This document shows positions 32,525 to 53,847 of a DNA stretch of 64,000 bases, piece after piece. Each line of letters starts with the position of its first letter. Positions within the stretch are counted from its first letter, which is position 1. The translations under genes were made by a program, and so were the position numbers. This DNA is from Chanos chanos (taxonomy: Eukaryota > Chordata > Actinopteri > Gonorynchiformes > Chanidae): contig NC_044500.1 in the NCBI RefSeq assembly GCF_902362185.1, forward strand, positions 39,646,558 to 39,710,557, given 5' to 3'. The notes below the pieces were generated by a model, which made no database searches, was not told the DNA's origin, and was given only the letters and a program-made list of their open reading frames with translations.

Positions 32525-33880
32525 GTCTATTTCAAGCTAGCCGGCTAGTCCATGTAAATTCTATTCGATAAATCTGGACCAGACCCACAAACCCGTCTGC
32601 ACTTCTTCGTCGGTTTTCTGAAACAAATCAACCGAATATACATCCGATACTTTACTGCCACCTAGTGCATTCACTACTTTTTCGTGTGCGTAGATGTCAT
32701 AATATGACACGCCCATCTTTATGGCTCTCTTTCGATTTTTTCATATCTTTAAATTTCTCATGCCAAACTAAAACACAAACTGATTAGTAATTTCTACAGT
32801 TACTTCACATAAATTACTGTAGTTCTAATATGTTTTTAGCATGAGTGAGAGTTGGTTCAGTATTCATACACGCGTGAAATTTACAAGCAGTGAACTAAAG
32901 GCAGTTAGGTTGAATTTGAACTTTGAACCCCACATGAATACCTCAGTGACCTAATAAATGTCGTATTTCTTGATGTAAGTATCCAGCAGGGTGGATATTA
33001 GTCTGCAGTGTGCTTCCTCTTGCACAACTTTTATTTTTAGAGCTTCTATTTATCAGACGTCTGTCTCAAAAAGCTTACTGAGTTGCCAGCTGTATTTTTA
33101 TACCTTACATGGATATCTTGATGCCTCAGAGATTCAGGCAGAGTAAAGGGTTACAGTAAAGACATATTTCTAGAGAAAATATGCAACCTCACGCACAGCG
33201 CACAGATGATGCCCTCCAACCAGCCATTTTGCCTTTAAGAAGTGTACTATTGCAGCAAAGAAATGAAAAGTAATTGAGAACTAGGCAAGATCCTTATAAC
33301 AATGTTAATCAGCAACAATCCTAACCAAGGCCAGTGGTCTAGCTTTGTAGATACCCTTTGAGGTTTGCGTCTCAGAATGTGTTGCAACACATTTTCCCCA
33401 TCACTGCATTAAAGGACTGTGAGTCGCATGGATCAAATTTCACCACTTTATCAAAGAACACCTTAGGTTTGGCTCTGTTAGGTGATGTGATTGCTGCCAG
33501 CGAGAAGGGATAATGCGGAGAACATACCGAGACAATGTAAGTGCTCATAAATTATTATTAAATTTCTGAAATGAAAAGAAAAGAGTTGATTTCTTAAAGC
33601 CTGAACGAATATACTGCATTTTGTTTTAATTCCAACCAACAGTAATGATATAGGCTACAAAAACCTTTGGTGTTTTGTAAGTAATCTTCGAACATTTGCT
33701 TGTGTGTGGGTATATCTTTAGAATTAACACAACCAAATCTTCACCTGTGTCAGTTTCTTGACATTGCTTGGGGATTAATCGCTAAATCCACAGAAAATCG
33801 GGTAAAGTCCAGTGGAATTCAACTGCTTTTGTCCACTCTCGCATCTCTGTGACATTTTACGTGCGCGCTCCCGATTCCTT

Positions 33881-34013
33881 GCGGAAGATGCTGCCACTGA
33901 GGAAGATGGCGAATGTTTGGAGTCTGGAGGCTTATTGCAAGAGCTGATAAAGGGAACCAAAAGACATCAGCCATACTATAGAAACACGAGAAGGGAAGGA
34001 ATAAAGCAAAACG
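33881..34013 (+). other. fbxo42: Candidate fbxo42 5' UTR exon 1 with ETS and YY1 motifs
   Basis: GCGGAAG (33881-33887) and AAGATGGCG (33903-33911, the YY1 core) sit at the start of a stretch that ends in ACG followed by GTAAAT (donor at 34014). YY1 sites of this form usually lie just downstream of transcription starts in vertebrate genes. A GC-rich ACGTGCGCGCTCCCG segment precedes it. The exon carries a 19-residue upstream frame (ATG at 33888, TGA ending at 33947). The transcription start is inferred. Confidence 0.4.
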
Positions 34014-34739
34014 GTAAATATGAGGGGTTTGTGGGGAATAAATGTTGTCCTAACGAAAAGACTGAACAGAATAACTTTATCCCACTTCTCATCCTAACCA
34101 TTTTTTTCAGATAGCTAACGGTAGTTAGCAAGCCAGGTTGCTGAACTAGCCAGAATTGTCGCCTGATTGTAACCGGCAGATAGATCGCACATGCTGGAAC
34201 GACTTAGATTTCTCTATCACTTTTTGCGACGCAAATATCCTTGAATCTGTGAAGCTGTAAAGGTCAGCCTTACTTCTCAGCTGAGAGACGATTTTAAATT
34301 ACATCCCAGATCGAAGTGGCACAGAGGTGCTCCACCAGCACAGTCTCCCAATAGGCTAATGAAGTAGCAGACTGGCTAACCACCCAGTAAGGTGCGTAAC
34401 ACTAGCGATCTCTTCAGATTTCAGACGAGTTAAACAAAGAACGTCAGAATATTTTCAAGCGTTTGACAGCCTATGTTGAAACACTGCGCGGTACATTTTG
34501 CTTGTTATATTTGCTACGTCAACAGCTACTTAGCTTGCATGGTTAGATGAATGTGCTTTCTGCACTCATGTGTCCAGCTAGCTGTGATTGCTAACGGAAG
34601 GCATCTAAGCCAGATGTTTTATAGTCAATGTTTCTGTAATAACAGGCCGAATTTACTGAGTCTTGATGCTTAGCCATGGAAACGTAGACACGTTGTGGTC
34701 TGAATAAGTAATCTTTCCCTTGTGTCTGTCATCGTCGCG

Positions 34740-34811
34740 ATGAGCCAGGATACCATTCCAACGACTTTGCTAAAACATCCACGAATTGAAAGGATTGATA
34801 CTGTAACTGAA
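34740..34811 (+). other. fbxo42: Candidate alternative 5' coding exon of fbxo42
   Basis: ATG at 34740 opens 24 codons (MSQDTIPTTLLKHPRIERID and on to TVTE) and ends at GAAG followed by GTAATT. Its exit phase (1) matches entry to the known exon at 35139 (ACGGTATGTCC), giving [14 protein letters not shown] in frame with fbxo42. An in-frame TGA lies upstream at 34701. If used, it would extend the protein N-terminus by about 26 residues. Human FBXO42, as I remember it, starts at the equivalent of 35145. Confidence 0.3.
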
Positions 34812-35078
34812 GGTAATTTAGGTCACGGCAAACAAGCTGTCATGATTTCGAAAATACTAGCGAATAGACTTTGTGAATGTTAGTGGTATTTTGACGCCAT
34901 GGTTATGCCATTTAGTGACAGACAAATTTTCTCCCGGTTTTTTCTTTTCTTTTCTTTTTTTTTTTGCTACTTGTTCCAGTTGTCAGTGAGATGTGATTTA
35001 CAAATTGCATCCCATTTGTTTAACGGTACCTTAATTTTCCATACTGGTGTCCGATGTAGCGCTCTTGGTGGGTTGTAA

Positions 35079-39550
<4,472 letters not shown>

Positions 39551-40300
39551 TGCAGCTGGGTACGGAAAAGAGCGAGAGCAATTGGTCCTGGCCAGTAAAG
39601 AAAGTTTAAAAAAACAAACAAAACAAAAAAAAAAAAACACAGGATCCCTCTATCCTGGCCATACAAGGGAAGTGAGACTCGCCTTTGCCTGGAGAGGGAG
39701 GATCATGGGAAAAGAAAGTGCCACTAATTCCTGCTGTTCACCTCCCTCCCAACACTAATTTCTCAATTTTCTCAATTTCCATAAATCCTCACACATATAG
39801 ACACATATAATGGATTCTCAGTGATGACTGTTGTGTGAATGAATTGTTCTCCTGACCTCCACCCTTCCTAAAATATGTAAATGGGTGTGTAGAGAGATTG
39901 ATGGAAAGGAGTTTTTACTGTTTGCTATGGATGAAGCGAACTGTATGTGTTGTCCTCTCTGTCATTTGAGGCAAATAGAGAGAAGACAGGGAGGACTTTT
40001 GAAAGGGAGGAACAGTGGTTGACTACCTTGCTTTTTTAATCACTCTTTCAACCTGCATTGTTTACATTGAAAAGTGTGAGAGAAAAGTGTGTTTGTGTAT
40101 ATGTTGATTTGTCTGACAAAGAAGTGTGTGTATGTGTGCGTGCTTGCGTGTGTGCGTGCGTGTGTGTGTAAGAATGGGTTTAGTTGTAAGCGTTTGAGAG
40201 TGTGTAAATGCTCTTGTTGATGTTTTTGGGGGGTGCGATGGGTTAAAGATGTTGCAGTGTACTGTAAGCAAAGTTAAAAAATAAAGGCCTCCATGTCTTA
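39551..40300 (+). other. fbxo42: fbxo42 3' UTR with polyadenylation signal
   Basis: AATAAA at 40280-40285 lies about 730 bases past the stop, with a TGTCACAG and T-rich stretch after it. A TG-rich segment occupies about 40.12-40.17 kb within the UTR. Confidence 0.6.
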
Positions 40301-46706
<6,406 letters not shown>

Positions 46707-47623
46707 AGCTAAGACCAGAAATACTGCTGCTGGATCTATGTGGCAGATGGGTGCCATAAGCAAGGAGCAACAGAAGAGAGACTCATTCATGAAGCCATTC
46801 TTATGACACACTTTAAAATAGACCTCTTGACTCAGTTCTGATTAATAAGCTCTTTGCTGTTTTAAGCGTGGTGGGAATGTGTTTAAGAACTGTGGTGTGT
46901 GCTAGTCACACATTTCTCATCCGGGTTCTCATTACATTCAAGACTACTGCATTCAAGCTGATCCATACAAGGCATACTAATGTGCTCACAAGGTCACTGG
47001 AACATGGACTTTTTAAAATGAATTTAAATGTCAAGAACATGGAAATGTGCTTTTGAGTGTTTTGGTGTTGTTCAGGGACACATGACATTTGATTAATTGC
47101 CTTATCTGTCAAAATGTCAAGTAGTTTTTGACTGTCTTTTTAGTGTGGTTTACTAATTAAATGTCAATAATTAAATAACAAGATATTTGGCTTAACTTTG
47201 TTTTTGTGCAAATTGTCATTTGTTTGCCCTGCACCCCACGAGAGGTTAGAATTTGATAAAATGCGAATAAACCAATTAGGGATGTAAGACTCCTCCGCAA
47301 TGATATCAGGCATACAGTCCCTGAGCACAGCAGACTATAGTGTACTCTGAAGTATATGATATAATCAGCAATTGGAGTTTGGCTTAGAACTTTGAGCACT
47401 CATTTCTCAATCCCATCGGACAGAAGAGAAAAACCTGTTTTAACTTATCTAACGACATGACCTTTGAGACTAACGCTATAGAGACAAAATAGGATGATCC
47501 ATTGCATGGAAATGGAGTCGTTCCCATAACAAATGTAGATAACATTTTTGAAGAAATATAAAGCGTCGTGAACTCAGTAAAACTGTAAATTACTTCATTT
47601 CAGAAGACACTGTGAGCTTCAGA
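46707..47623. other. slc25a34 3' UTR and tmem82 5' flank
   Basis: ATTAAA at 47156-47161, followed by a GT/T-rich element near 47.2 kb, is a plausible slc25a34 polyadenylation site. The remaining 0.4 kb to the tmem82 ATG is AT-rich with no coding signal. Confidence 0.45.
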
Positions 47624-49662
47624 ATGATTTTAAACATACTCTCTTGGATTTCGTGGTTACTAGGTGCAAATCCCCTCGACAGGGTACTGCGTGGTATGTA
47701 ATGTTTAAAGAAAACGTATATTTGTTGTATCAGTTGTAGTGCGTAACCAGCGTCTATGGTATGAGTTCCTGTAAACCCTGTAGAGTGCTTCTTGTTCACA
47801 GGTTTAGTGGGAGCATGTGGAATTTCAGTATTGAATCATGTGATGAGGATCCAACTGTTTATTGAGACGTACAGGTAAGATACATGCGCGCAGTTTTGGG
47901 TTTTTTTTTCTTTCACCGGAGAAACTGCTGTTCTCGTTTCGTAACCGACTACCTCCTCCTTCGTGCTTCATGATTACCCGCTCCATAAAACATTGTGAAA
48001 TGACCTTAAAAATTAACGTTGATGAATAAATTTTGGCAGTGATTACATGACGTTACATCCTTCGCAGTGTTCCCGAAGAAGACCACAAAAAGAAAAGTTA
48101 TGTTGATGGGCGCGGTTGGGCCGCGGGGCGCTTTGCTGCAGCTGTACGCTTTTTGGGTCTGACTGGACTTCTGTCTGTGGTGGGTCAACGAGTGGCCAGT
48201 CTGATTGTTCTGGAATTCTCCCTCAGGGCTATTTTAGCCGCCGTGACCACTAGACAAGTGAGACTTCTTTACGCAATACTGAGCCACGCATGATAAACAA
48301 GCAATACTTAAACATACTCACATTTGGCCAGTTGTAACGAATTGTTAAATCTCTTTAAAGCTTAATTATTTTGGCTCATTTTGAGGTTAAACAACTGATG
48401 ATTTCTCCTTACTTCCACCATGTTTTGTCCACATTCCTCACTTTTTTTTAGGGCGTGCTGTCAGGTAGTATTCGACAGCTCCTCGTCCAGTGTCAGTTCT
48501 CTCTTGGCTGTGCTTTCAGTTGCAGTCTTGACTTTCTCCAAGAGGGGGCGCTGCACAATACTCTCAACCTGCTGTTGGCCGGAGGCCTGAGCTGGTTTAT
48601 AGCAGATCACAGCCAACGCCTGTGGAGCCATGTGGTGGGGCTCTACCCTCAGCATGGCTCCCAACACTGCTGTGGCATATGCCTCTCGTTATCCACACAC
48701 AACAATGCCCTGCTGCCGTTTATAAACCGTGCTGTCCTCCTAGCATTTGCCATGGGCACTGTGGCATCCCTTAGCATTGTAAACCACCACTATGCGTCGG
48801 ACACAGACTCTGTAAGGTTCTGGACGCCACTGGTCATCTGTTATACCATGCTCATGGTCTATATTCAGGGTGAGTTAGAATGGGTTGTGGGGCGTGAAAT
48901 GGCCTTCACTTCAAAAATCTATGTCATCTTCACAAACCAAATATACATATATGTATATATATTTTTGACCCTCATCACACCATGATGAATTAATACCTTG
49001 TAATCAGATAAGGATTCAGATCTACCACTTGTGCAACACATTCCAGTAATTTTAACATACAAGGCATGTCTGCCCATGACATGCCAGCTAAAAAATTTGC
49101 AAAAACACGGTTATTTTTGTTGAGCAATTGATTTCATCTCCCCAAAGACCTTCTGCCACACACACACGCACACACACACACTGGACTCTTTAATTTGCTC
49201 TTGAGTTGGAGTCGTCTCATGCAGAAGTGAAACTGTCCAGACTCGTTTGATCTGTTCTCTCAGAAGGGCAGCAGCGGAGACCAGATGGAGAAGCAGTGCT
49301 ACACACAGTGGTTCTGCGCCTGGGAGCCCTGCTGGTGCTCACACTGAGTGTGGGCTGGTGGGTTGATGTGCTACACATTCTCATGGCACTCCTGGGAGAA
49401 CTCATCTGTCTTTTGCCTTGTCAAGACCTGTTGTACACTCAGCCAGTGTCTCAGGTGAGAGAATCTGTTTTGTGCTGTAAACTGGGTTACTATGTTTTTT
49501 TTTTTTTTATCCAGCAATTTTGGTGTCTTATCAGTTCTGAGTCTGTTTGTAAGTCTTATTCATGTTATGTTGTATTTTTTTTATACTTTTCTTCTTGTTT
49601 TAAAATGTGTCTCTGTTGTGCATCATCAGGAAGAAGAGGAGACGTCTTTCAAAACTTCCTAG
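47624..49662 (+). CDS. tmem82: Transmembrane protein 82, complete
   Basis: A multi-pass membrane protein of unknown function, expressed in gut and liver in mammals as I recall. Exons: E1 47624-47693; E2 47802-47874; E3 48068-48257; E4 48452-48869; E5 49264-49454; E6 49630-49662. They encode 324 aa plus TAG (human 343). Phases 1, 2, 0, 1 and 0 all close. Conserved lines are VGQRVASLIVLEFSLRA (human VGSRVAALVVLEFSLRA), DFLQEGALHNTLNLLL (human SFLQEGAPHRTLNLLL), SVRFWTPLVICYTMLMVYIQ and WVDVLHILMALLGEL. Hydrophobic segments recur at about residues 24-45, 75-110, 125-165, 195-225, 235-252 and 265-300. The fish tail ends early (EEEETSFKTS), without the Pro/Ser-rich tail of human. The gene sits 0.9 kb downstream of slc25a34 on the same strand, as in human. 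Confidence 0.94.
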
Positions 49663-51583
49663 ATTTTTTTTAGAGGTTAAAACAACCCATAATCAGCTGT
49701 CCCAAAGAGAATGACCACACCAACAAGGGTTTATGGGAAACAACATTCCTTGCCGCTGTTGTTTACTTTGCCTTTTGGGCCATAAGAAGTTTGCTGTGTG
49801 TTTGTTTTACACAGAGGTCTCTTCAGTTATTGACCAGGTTGCTGTACAGTGCAGCTAGAATAGATGTGGTTTAGCTTCACGAATCCACTTTGGTAATGTT
49901 GTTCCTCCCTGTTTCAAGTAAAGTTTATCCTTTCTCAGCTTATATCTCTGTTGAAACAAGGGATCACTATGTCAGAAGAACGCAGAACATTTAGTAGTGT
50001 GCTATCAGACTACAAGTCATCAAGTACTCAACATTGTCAACAAGTACTCAGGGTAGACAAAAACTGTTTATCCATTAATAAACATCATTGCCTTGCTGTG
50101 ACATTCACTATTCAATAGGCGTGTATGGACAGTTTGGCCCAAACAAGTCACTGCAACCTCATACAGCATTTTAAAGATGCATTGAGGTTGTTTATTTTGT
50201 GTGATCCAGGCTATTTTTGCCATTGGTTGGCTTTCGAAGCCGTCGTCGATGCAATGTGCAAATGGTAAAATTCCTTGCATGGCACTGAAATGGGTTTCCT
50301 GCATGAGAAAACTTACAATGCCTCAGCTGACCTACTTCCGATAATAAAATTATTTATTTAAAAAGGAATGTGATGATCCCTCCTTTTCTTGCATTAGTGA
50401 TTCTTTCCCCCAAAACAATAGTCTAAAGCGAACGTTCATCAGTACCAGTACATTTGGAACACGTTATCAAAGGAGTCTATGGAAGATGTGAAAGTGAAAA
50501 ATACATCCTATTGTCCCACTGTTGACAAATTATGTGAAAACTAAAACAATGGTGTGATCTATCTTGCAGATGTTTTGGCATTTCTACACTAGTAATTTAC
50601 TGACTTATGGCTCTGATTAACATAAGAACAACACAGAAACTGAAAAAGAATAGGATTTTTGTAAGGTCTTACTTTCAGCTCCATCTGGTTTTTTTGGGGT
50701 TTTGGCAATGAGGTTGATTGTGGGGGGGAGGGGTTAGGACTTGAGTGGGTGATGTCATTCCTGGGCATGCTCCCTCCTGCAGCTGTGACATCACCATGGC
50801 ATTCCATTTTTCAGACACTGGAACAACATAGATCCCAAATCTAGACCCCTCCCCCTTCCTATTTTAACCCTCTCTCAACACTTAATGCTCCCTCATTCAC
50901 TCAACCCTCCTCTCTCTCTTTCTCCCTCTCTTTCTCTCACCCTCTTTCTGGCTCTGGGTCTCTCGCTCCCTCTTCTCTCTCAAATTCCCATTTTTCCCTG
51001 CTCCTCTCCTTTTGCCCATGGCCTCCCCCTCCTCTCCCCTTGTTCCAGATTCCTCAGCTCGCAGCCTGTGACGGTTTTCTTGCTTCCCAAGGATTTGCTT
51101 GATTCAGGAGGAAAGCATTTGCTGATAAGCTGATGAAAACTAAAACTTGAAAAACAAAACAAAACAAAAAAAACATTTGAAAGCATAACATTTGCCGACA
51201 TAGAATATCTTGAAAAAAATAGTTTTGAAACCCCTCCCTTCTCTCCCCTCATCTCCCATATTAGCTCTTTGTAGTCTGTTGCTCAAAGCTCTTTGTGACT
51301 ATTCTTAAGCATGGAAGTGCTGACAGTAGAGACTATAAGTGACTAATGCTTCTGATAGCTTTTAATGTGCACAGCCCAATGCAAGACTGAGTCAATATAA
51401 GTCTCTACAGACATCTTCAGATCTAGAAAATAAGTTGGACAGTCAGTGTTAAAAGAAAAAGCATGAGTGAGTGAGGGGGATGGGAAGAGAAAAATGAAAG
51501 AGAAGAAAAAGAGAGGGCAGACTCTATGAGGGAGGTTGAGAAAATAAAACTGACTGAACAATGAGGGAGGTGAAACAGAGAGA

Positions 51584-51584
<1 letters not shown>

Positions 51585-51618
<34 letters not shown>
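51585..51618. repeat. GA microsatellite
   Basis: An uninterrupted (GA)n run of about 34 bp inside a longer purine-rich segment upstream of fblim1. Confidence 0.95.
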
Positions 51619-51619
<1 letters not shown>

Positions 51620-51691
51620 CAAGCTGAAAAAGGCAGGTACAGTCACATCCTGCTGGATTCTACAAGATAAAGGGGAGGAAAGAAGGGGGGT

Positions 51692-51693
<2 letters not shown>

Positions 51694-51744
<51 letters not shown>

Positions 51745-51756
51745 TGTGTGTGTGTT
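51694..51756. repeat. GT microsatellite
   Basis: A (GT)n run of about 62 bp with one CGCG interruption, preceded by a G-rich segment. Confidence 0.95.
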
Positions 51757-51954
51757 TATCAAATGAGTGCATGCCTTTCTGTGGCAGGGTCCTCTGGAGA
51801 CTGTACATACATGAACATGGTTCATCACAATATATTTGTGTACAGTTGTGTGTGTGAAAGTCACATATAAAGCACATGCACTTTGAACACTGCTGTGTGT
51901 TTGTGTGTCCCTTAGTGTTTCTTTGAGTGTGTCATGCATTTTACAGGGCTTTGT

Positions 51955-52227
51955 CAGTGATTAACTGTTCACCTTTTACGGCTGGGAAAGTAGTGTTGTC
52001 ATTCAGCGGGAGAGGGAGGAGGGAGAGCGGGAGGGAGGGAGGTTCAGGAGGAAAAGGAGTGGCTTGCTGCAGATAGCTGTCCTTTCTGCTACACTTTTCT
52101 CTCAAGTGACGGCTCACGAGTGACTGTAGGGGAAGAGACCGGGAGTGCCAAGACACAGAAAGAAACAGGAGAAAAAGAAAGTAGAAGAAAGAAAGACAAA
52201 AAAAGTGAATATCAGCTCTATTTTCAG
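51955..52227 (+). other. fblim1: Candidate non-coding first exon of fblim1
   Basis: A purine-rich segment ends in TTTTCAG followed by a perfect GTAAGT donor at 52228. It lies upstream of the fblim1 coding exon, whose acceptor (TTTTTCAG, exon from 53844) sits four bases before the ATG and so demands an upstream 5' UTR exon. The left boundary is a guess. Confidence 0.3.
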
Positions 52228-53843
52228 GTAAGTGTAAACAGAAAAGAGCAAAAAAGCAGAAAAAGACAAGAAGAAATGAAATCATGAACAGGCAGAGGAA
52301 TGTGCTTTTATGAAGTAATGGTAATGTTTGACTATGCTTTCACTTATGCTTCACCTTTGTATATACAATTTGCATGACTGTAGATATGTGCTGTGAATGA
52401 TAAAATGTAATCTGTTGTGATTTCTGAAATGTACATGTGTGGACTCTGGTGAGCATCTTCTAAGCATCTCTGTGCTATCTAATAAGTGTTGAGCTAGCAC
52501 ATATTCACACCCTCAGATATGCGTGTGGACATTTTCAGACAGACAGTTTTTGAAAAAGAGATGTGTTAGTTTCCAAACACCTGATGTTCACACAATCTCA
52601 GTTATTACTTTCATGTTCTCTGAACGCTCAAGCAACTGAGATGTCTCTGATATACTCGGACTACAGCCATTTCTCAGTGGCTCTGTTGCAGTTCAAATTG
52701 GAGCCACAACCTTAATATATTATTAAGTGTAATAGCAATTCCATGACCACTACCACAACTACTATCACTACTGCTGGCATGTCATTTTTTTACTACTATT
52801 ACTAACAACAACAAGATTACCATAATAATGAGAAGAAGAAGAAGAGGAAGAAGAAGGAGGGAGGAAGAGTATGAGAAGGAAGAAGAACACAAACTGTCAT
52901 TGATTAGATATTCATTTCAGTGGTCAAGGCTCTGGTCCAAACTATATATTTATTTCATTTTTTGGCCTGTAAGTTGTACTGCAGATGTTATACTACAGTT
53001 CCAGCACAGGATATGATTCATATAAGTCAGGTACAGTTGGAGTTGTAAATATAATCCCCTATGAAAAAAAAAATCAACTCATGAGTCAGTACCTGGATTA
53101 CTGTCAAATGTGACAGATCTAAAAAGAGTGAGAGTATGGTATGTGAGTCCTTAAAAAAATGGCTGACACATTTATGAGTATTTCAGATGGGTTCTTAGAT
53201 CAGAAATTTGGGGGATATCTCTGTGCATGTTTAGCCTGTGTGTGTGTGTGTGTGTGTGCGCACACCCAGCTTTGAGTAGTTCTGTTGTGCATGTGTGCAT
53301 GTTTTGACCTCTTGAGGTGTGACTCTATGTTTGCCAGGGTGTGTTCAGCGGGTGTATCTGTTTTGCAATCATTTGTACATGGGCATTTTAAACAGCGCTT
53401 TTCCGGGACTACAAATTTAGTCCTGTATCAGCAGATCAGACTACAACTAATGCCCTAATATAGCTATGTTGTAAGAAACAGGTTAACGTGGGCATGTCCC
53501 AGCCCTAATCTGTGTAAAAATGCTAAAATGTTAAAAGTGATGTATGTGTTCATTCCTTCTCTCCTTTGGCTTTGTTCAGCACACCCTTTTTCACAACTAC
53601 CAACATTCGCATAACAAAGTGTGCAAGTAAGAAACAGTGTATTAGACATTCCGCCATGCAGTCATGCTAGTGATAAAGAAAAGGCTGTCAAATGTTTTTA
53701 TCTTTTGTGTGGCTTTGGAGGGATAATTATAATAACAATAGCTTAGGTATTTAACAGTGTTTTATGTACTGGGACACCAACATGTCTTACCCACCATCTG
53801 GGACACCAACATGTTTTACACAAATGTGTGTTATGTTTTTCAG
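52228..53843. other. Probable fblim1 intron 1
   Basis: No coding signal in this stretch. It contains an AAG-rich simple repeat at about 52828-52872 and a (GT)n run at 53237-53260. It would be intron 1 if the candidate 5' UTR exon ending at 52227 is correct. Confidence 0.35.
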
Positions 53844-53847
53844 CAAC

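Larger units (their letters stand above)
49663..51950. other. tmem82 3' UTR and fblim1 upstream region
   Basis: tmem82 polyadenylation signals are AATAAA at 50077-50082 and 50343-50348. From 50.82 to 51.05 kb there is a strongly pyrimidine-rich tract, and from 51.47 to 51.62 kb a purine-rich tract that passes into (GA)n. A (GT)n run follows at 51694-51756. Two TEAD-type CATTCC motifs lie near 50.76 and 50.80 kb. No coding exon is supported. Confidence 0.45.

Noticed and set aside
33812-34114. A 100-codon plus-strand frame near the fbxo42 promoter as a separate gene
   Set aside because: It overlaps the likely 5' UTR exon and its donor, has no recognisable family, and its ATG probably lies upstream of transcription.
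50760-50775. A p53 site near GGGCATGCTC
   Set aside because: Only one half-site fits; no second half-site lies within 13 bases.
51524-51939. Open frames across the GA/GT repeats upstream of fblim1
   Set aside because: Simple-repeat translations (HTHT, CVCV, ERER) with no other support.
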